A DNA stretch of 50,861 nt from an uncultured Actinomycetes bacterium (GTDB lineage Bacteria; Actinomycetota; Actinomycetes; Nanopelagicales; Nanopelagicaceae), in NCBI GenBank assembly GCA_903873185.1, contig CAIQNN010000052.1, forward strand, positions 1 through 50,861. The letters are read 5' to 3'. The notes under the pieces were generated by a model that worked only from the letters and a program-made list of their open reading frames with translations, did not search any database and was not told the origin of the DNA. Positions 46,887 to 50,861 of this stretch are shown piece after piece. Position 1 is the stretch's first letter. The number at the start of each line of letters is the position of its first letter. Both the position numbers and the translations under genes were made by a program.

Positions 46887-47132
46887 TTACTGCTGTTCTA
46901 AAAAATCCTCGAGCGCCTCAGTAGAGAGTGGTTCAGTAGATCGAAGTGCTCGACCAAAAGAGCCACGTTCCTTGGCGGCATCGAAACATTTCCGATGTAA
47001 CCAAGCACCTCTGCCAGGTTGCAGATTAAGCGGATCGGGTATCACCCGATCGCCATCTTTAACCACTCGAAGTAATTCCGTCCAGTTTTCGCGTTTGCGA
47101 CAAAGTATGCAGCTTCGAATCGGAGTTGCCAT
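46887..47132 (-). CDS. ylxR: YlxR-family RNA-binding protein
   Basis: An 81-residue DUF448/YlxR protein: R-S-C8-I-L-C11-R near the start and G-R-G-A-W-L-H-R-K-C near 40-50. YlxR proteins bind RNA (reported with RNase P in some species). It is in its standard place between nusA and infB, 60 bases after nusA. Confidence 0.92.
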   Translation of the reverse strand: MATPIRSCILCRKRENWTELLRVVKDGDRVIPDPLNLQPGRGAWLHRKCFDAAKERGSFGRALRSTEPLSTEALEDFLEQQ

Positions 47133-47192
47133 CTTTGCCCTCGCCTCAAACTTAACTCCCCTACCTTACCTTCTCGGCGGTGGGAAGCGTAA

Positions 47193-48239
47193 TTAGGCGA
47201 TCTCGATGGGATCGGTCTCAGCCTCATCTAGCTCAGAAACTGGCAAAACTGGCTTGGGTTTTTCGATCCGCTCGACTGGATTATCGGGATGGATATCAAT
47301 CCGAGCGCCAGTTAACCGAGCGGCCAAGCGGGCATTTTGACCATCTTTGCCGATTGCCAAGGAGAGTTGATAGTCCGGGACCACAACCTTGATCGACCTG
47401 GTTTCCGCGTCCACGACTTCGGCCGAAGTGACCTTTGCTGGGGCAAGAGCGTTGGCAACATAGGTGGCGATATCGTCGGAGTAATCGACAATATCGATCT
47501 TCTCGCCATTTAGTTCATCCATTACGGCTCGAGCTCTGGCACCCATTGGTCCAATCAAGGCGCCCTTTGGGCTGACACCAGCTCGGTGAGTGCGAACTGA
47601 AATCTTGCTGCGATGACCAGCTTCGCGGGCGATTCCTACGATTTCAACGATTCGCTCTTTAACTTCTGGAACTTCTAACGCAAAGAGCGTTTTAACTAAG
47701 GCTGGGTGAGTTCTGGAGAGCGTAACTTCTGGACCCTTGAGCCCTTGCTTCACTTCAACTACAAAACACTTTATTCGTTGGCCGTGAACATAAGTTTCAG
47801 TTGGGACTTGTTCATTTGGCGGGATCTTTCCTTCGACCCGACCAAGGTGAACATAAACAATCTTTGGATCTCGGCCTTGTTGGATTACACCGGAAATAAC
47901 ATCACCAACGGAGGCAGTGAATTCCCCAACGATGTCGGCATCCTTAGCTTCGCGCATCTTCTCTTTAATAACTTTGCGAGCGGTAGATGTAGCGATTCGA
48001 CTAAAACCTTCGGGGCTATCAATCGCAGTATCAATTCGATCCCCATCGGGACCTAGAACGGGATAATAAATAAAAATCTCACCAGTTTGTCGGTTCAAGA
48101 CCGCACGCCCACCAGGATGAGCCTCTGGAAGTTCGGCATAAGCCGCGGCAACGCCATTCTCGATGGCATTGATTAATTTCTCGAGCGGCATTTCTCGTTC
48201 AACAGTAAGCGCGATCAGCGCTTTGATATCGACATTCAT
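47193..48239 (-). CDS. nusA: transcription termination/antitermination factor NusA
   Basis: The 348-residue protein has the RNAP-binding N-terminal domain, an S1 domain (V-G-D-V-I-S-G-V-I near 112) and two KH domains (G-P-M-G-A-R near 230; I-G-K-D-G-Q-N-A-R-L-A near 300). The C-terminal acidic repeats of gamma-proteobacteria are absent, as usual in this phylum. The ATG overlaps the rimP stop (ATGA). Confidence 0.96.
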   Translation of the reverse strand: MNVDIKALIALTVEREMPLEKLINAIENGVAAAYAELPEAHPGGRAVLNRQTGEIFIYYPVLGPDGDRIDTAIDSPEGFSRIATSTARKVIKEKMREAKDADIVGEFTASVGDVISGVIQQGRDPKIVYVHLGRVEGKIPPNEQVPTETYVHGQRIKCFVVEVKQGLKGPEVTLSRTHPALVKTLFALEVPEVKERIVEIVGIAREAGHRSKISVRTHRAGVSPKGALIGPMGARARAVMDELNGEKIDIVDYSDDIATYVANALAPAKVTSAEVVDAETRSIKVVVPDYQLSLAIGKDGQNARLAARLTGARIDIHPDNPVERIEKPKPVLPVSELDEAETDPIEIA

Positions 48240-48739
48240 TCGTCGTCGCCTTCGGCTGAAGCGCCAGCAGTAAGTGATTTAAATTCAACTTCGATTGTGG
48301 CTCGTTTCACCTGAGCCAATTCAACACCTTTTCCATCAATCAAGACTGAACTTTCAGTGCTCTCGCCGATTCGCCCTTTTACGGTCGAGCCATCGGTCAA
48401 AACTATGTTGATCAAACGACCCTTATTTTTACGCCAATGGCGTGGTTGGGTCAGCGGTCGATCCACGCCAGGAGAGGTAACTTCTAAGGTAAATGGATGA
48501 TCGCCAAGTGCGGGCAGCGCCTCAACAACTTCGGAGACGGCGCGAGAAACCACTGTTACTTGGTCTAAATTCAAATGGGAGTCACTGTCCACAATCACAG
48601 TGAGGATCCGGCTTTTACCAGCCGGGGTAATGGTTACTTCTTCGAGATAACAATCGGCAGCGGTTATTGCTGGCGTAATTGCGGCTGAAATTTCAGCTAT
48701 TAATTCTTGGTTATTTAGTTTTGCAGAATCAGTTGCCAT
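48236..48739 (-). CDS. rimP: ribosome maturation factor RimP
   Basis: The 167-residue protein has the RimP pattern: Y-L-E-E-V near 32, D-L-D-Q-V type stretch L-N-L-D-Q-V-T-V-V-S-R-A near 57 and E-V-T-S-P-G-V-D-R-P-L near 87-97. It aids 30S assembly. It is the first gene of the rimP-nusA-ylxR-infB-rbfA-truB-ribF run, 20 bases after the TauE-like gene. Confidence 0.94.
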   Translation of the reverse strand: MATDSAKLNNQELIAEISAAITPAITAADCYLEEVTITPAGKSRILTVIVDSDSHLNLDQVTVVSRAVSEVVEALPALGDHPFTLEVTSPGVDRPLTQPRHWRKNKGRLINIVLTDGSTVKGRIGESTESSVLIDGKGVELAQVKRATIEVEFKSLTAGASAEGDDE

Positions 48740-48759
48740 GCGTTCTTTACTCTCTTTCG

Positions 48760-49530
48760 CTATTTAGTTGTGAGCCAATCATAACCCACTTTTGCGATGA
48801 GCAAAGTTGTGACCACGAGGAAGACTTTTCGGACCAACGGGGATCCACCACGGATAGCAAGTCTGGATCCAATCAGTGCGCCGCTTACGTTAGCGATCGC
48901 GAGAAGGAGTCCCAACCGCCACCAAATATGGCCCGTGAATTGAAAGGAGAGAATCGCACCAAAGTTGGTGGCGATATTTACCAATTTAGCGGTGGCGGAT
49001 GCCTTTAAAAAGGCGTAACCAATCACGCCAACCAAAAGAAAGACCAGGAAGGTGCCAGTCCCAGGACCAAAGATGCCATCGTAAAAACCAATGCATAGCC
49101 CGAATATCGAGACCAATATGAGTCGTTGGCGCTTGGTGAACTTCAGCGCTTCGTCCATTCCTAAATCCGGTTTCCTCCAGGTGTAAAAAGCAACCGCGAT
49201 CAAAAGGAAAACAATTATCGGGCGAAAGAACTCTTTCGGAAAACTGGCTGCAAGCCGGGCGCCAGTGACCGAGCCAATAAAAGCTGGAATCGCCATTGAT
49301 GCCGTTAAATGTAAATCTGGTCGCACGCGCCGGAAATAGGCAATGGCCGATGAGCTAGTACCAAAGATCGCCGGAACTTTATTGGTGCCCAAAATCATTG
49401 GGATCGGTTTATCTGAAATTCCAATCAGCAAAGCTGGCAATTGAATTAAGCCACCACCGCCAACCATGGCGTCGACAAAGCCGGCAAATCCCGCCGCAAG
49501 TGCCAGGAAGATCGCGGTTGAGAGCGACAT
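48760..49530 (-). CDS. TSUP (TauE/SafE) family membrane transporter
   Basis: A 256-residue protein with seven to eight hydrophobic segments. It has the TSUP repeats: G-F-A-G-F-V-D-A-M-V-G-G-G-G near 15-28 and the related G-F-Y-D-G-I-F-G-P-G-T-G-T near 148-160. These transporters move sulfite, sulfonates or organic acids; the substrate is unknown. The ATG overlaps the proS stop (TAATG). Its place between proS and rimP is an insert relative to the usual order. Confidence 0.88.
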   Translation of the reverse strand: MSLSTAIFLALAAGFAGFVDAMVGGGGLIQLPALLIGISDKPIPMILGTNKVPAIFGTSSSAIAYFRRVRPDLHLTASMAIPAFIGSVTGARLAASFPKEFFRPIIVFLLIAVAFYTWRKPDLGMDEALKFTKRQRLILVSIFGLCIGFYDGIFGPGTGTFLVFLLVGVIGYAFLKASATAKLVNIATNFGAILSFQFTGHIWWRLGLLLAIANVSGALIGSRLAIRGGSPLVRKVFLVVTTLLIAKVGYDWLTTK

Positions 49531-50861
49531 TAAGCGGCGGTAACGACCGCAATAATTTGTGAGAGGGCTTCAGTTAGAAGAACTTCACTCTTTTCACCGG
49601 TGCGACGATTGCGAAGTTCAACTTTGCCTTCGGCCAGCGCTTTTCCAACGATGATAATGAATGGAATTCCGATTAATTCGGCATCCTTGAATTTCACACC
49701 GGGGCTGGCATCGCGACGATCATCGAGCATGACTCGCATGCCCTGCGCTTCCAACTCAGACGCCAATTTTTCGGCGGTATCAAATGGGAGATCATCTTTA
49801 CCAGTGGCAACGATGTGCAGATCCGCTGGCGCAACTTCACGTGGCCAACAAAGTCCAAGCTCATCGTGAGTTTGTTCAGCAATCGCGGCTACTGCGCGCG
49901 AGACGCCAATGCCATAGGAGCCCATGGTGACAACTTGGGACTTGCCATCTTTGTCGAGCACCGTTAGATCTAACGCTTGCGCGTATTTGCGGCCAAGTTG
50001 AAAGATGTGGCCGATCTCGATGGCACGATCGATGATTACTGGAGTCGAACAGTTAGGACAGATATCACCGGCTCGAACTTCGGCAGCTTCAACAAACTTT
50101 TCAATTTTGAAATCGCGACCATGGGTGACAAAACGAACGTGCTTATCTTTTTCATTCGCGCCAGTAACCCAATGTGATCCAATAACAATTCTTGGATCAG
50201 CGAAAACTCTGATACCTAGTCTTTCGGCATCTTGAGGTCCGACATAACCCTTTACCAATCCTGGGTGCTTGGCGAAGTCGGCATCTTCGAAGAGGCGTAA
50301 ATCTTGAACACCAGGCAAGTTAGCTTGCAAACGTTTTAGATCAACTTCGCGATCGCCTGGTACCAGGATGGAAATCGCTTCACCATCGGCGACTAAGAGT
50401 ACATTCTTCAAAGTATCGCCCGCAGCAAAGTTGCCTTCAAATTTGCCATTGAGCAAATCAACTAAGGAATCGATAGTTGGCGTATTAGGCGAATCAAAAA
50501 CTTCCATTGCTGGCGGCGTCGAACCACTGTATGCGGCAACTTTGGTAACCATAGCTTCCACATTTGCCGCGTAACCACATTTTTCGCAGAGAACATAAGT
50601 ATCTTCACCGGTAGGACAAGGAGCGAGGAACTCTTCCGACTTTGAGCCACCCATGGCTCCAGCCATGGCAGCAACGATGTTGTACTTCATGTGAAGGCGA
50701 TCAAAGGTTTTTACATAGGCGCTGCGGTGCTTCTGGTAAGAAACTTCAAGACCCGCATCATCTAAATCAAAAGAGTATGAATCCTTCATCACGAATTCGC
50801 GGCCGCGAATAATTCCGCTACGTGGCCTGGTCTCATCGCGAAACTTAGTTTGGATCTGGTA
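49530..50861 (-). CDS. proS: prolyl-tRNA synthetase (5' end beyond the window)
   Basis: The frame is open to the right edge, so the N-terminus is missing; 443 residues are visible. The edge encodes class II motif 2 (F-R-D-E-T-R-P-R-S-G, then G-R-E-F-V-M-K-D), followed by the YbaK-like editing insertion (around V-L-L-V-A-D-G-E-A-I), motif 3 G-S-Y-G-I-G-V-S-R and the C-terminal anticodon-binding domain. This is the long bacterial ProRS type. Confidence 0.96.
   Translation of the reverse strand, partial: YQIQTKFRDETRPRSGIIRGREFVMKDSYSFDLDDAGLEVSYQKHRSAYVKTFDRLHMKYNIVAAMAGAMGGSKSEEFLAPCPTGEDTYVLCEKCGYAANVEAMVTKVAAYSGSTPPAMEVFDSPNTPTIDSLVDLLNGKFEGNFAAGDTLKNVLLVADGEAISILVPGDREVDLKRLQANLPGVQDLRLFEDADFAKHPGLVKGYVGPQDAERLGIRVFADPRIVIGSHWVTGANEKDKHVRFVTHGRDFKIEKFVEAAEVRAGDICPNCSTPVIIDRAIEIGHIFQLGRKYAQALDLTVLDKDGKSQVVTMGSYGIGVSRAVAAIAEQTHDELGLCWPREVAPADLHIVATGKDDLPFDTAEKLASELEAQGMRVMLDDRRDASPGVKFKDAELIGIPFIIIVGKALAEGKVELRNRRTGEKSEVLLTEALSQIIAVVTAA

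Overview
This window looks like chromosomal core DNA of an actinobacterium (Actinomycetota) with a compact genome and near-balanced base composition. The evidence is a long minus-strand run that follows gene order typical of the phylum: proS, rimP, nusA, ylxR, infB, rbfA, truB, ribF, rpsO, pnp, an M16 peptidase, dapB, thyX, dapA, RNase J, ftsK, a RodZ-like gene, rimO, pgsA, cinA, clgR, a DUF3046 gene, recA, recX, miaB, miaA, dapF and hflX. Actinobacterial markers include ClgR, DUF3046, a GAAC-N4-GTTC LexA box before recA, and an IF-2 with a long Ala/Pro/Gly-rich N-terminus. Overlapping starts and stops (ATGA, GTGA, TAATG), shared convergent stops and several starts lacking a Shine-Dalgarno suggest a streamlined genome. 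A freshwater acI-like actinobacterium would fit, but this is an inference.

Layout. 1-4.5 kb is accessory: a plus-strand series of very small genes (two clear zinc ribbons and one Cys/His-rich peptide) around a TPR protein, then a minus-strand orphan, a secreted Cys-rich protein and a secreted phosphoesterase-like protein bracketed by a 31-bp direct repeat. 4.5-6.1 kb holds a CoA-transferase/hydrolase and a CsoR-like regulator. 6.2-12.4 kb holds translation-fidelity, lysine/peptidoglycan and recombination genes (hflX, dapF, miaA, miaB, recX, recA). Divergent from recA are glpX and a cyclopropane-fatty-acyl synthase. 14.9-25.1 kb continues the core block through thyX. 25.1-30.3 kb is a transport insert (azlCD, potABCD, a glutaredoxin-like gene). 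30.3-34.9 kb is dapB, M16 peptidase, pnp and rpsO. 35.1-41.7 kb is a tight six-gene minus-strand insert: APC permease, cyclase/formamidase-like hydrolase, glutamine-synthetase-like ligase, FluG-type amidohydrolase, a second ligase and an AlkD-type glycosylase. 41.8-50.9 kb is the ribF-to-proS block, with proS running off the right edge.

How the genes work together. The lysine/diaminopimelate steps dapA, dapB and dapF are scattered through the block. potABCD and the permease-ligase cluster both point to scavenging of organic nitrogen (polyamines, amines, amino acids). recA/recX with the SOS box, AlkD and ClgR form a stress and repair layer. The features I consider most worth following are the permease/hydrolase/double-ligase operon, a leader with a 9-codon reading frame and hairpins before infB, a 29-bp tandem repeat at the end of the RNase J gene that repeats the same C-terminus and stop, the direct repeats around the phosphoesterase gene, and the tiny zinc-ribbon gene series. 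No rRNA, tRNA, CRISPR array or insertion sequence was recognised. No gene-free stretch exceeds about 300 bases.
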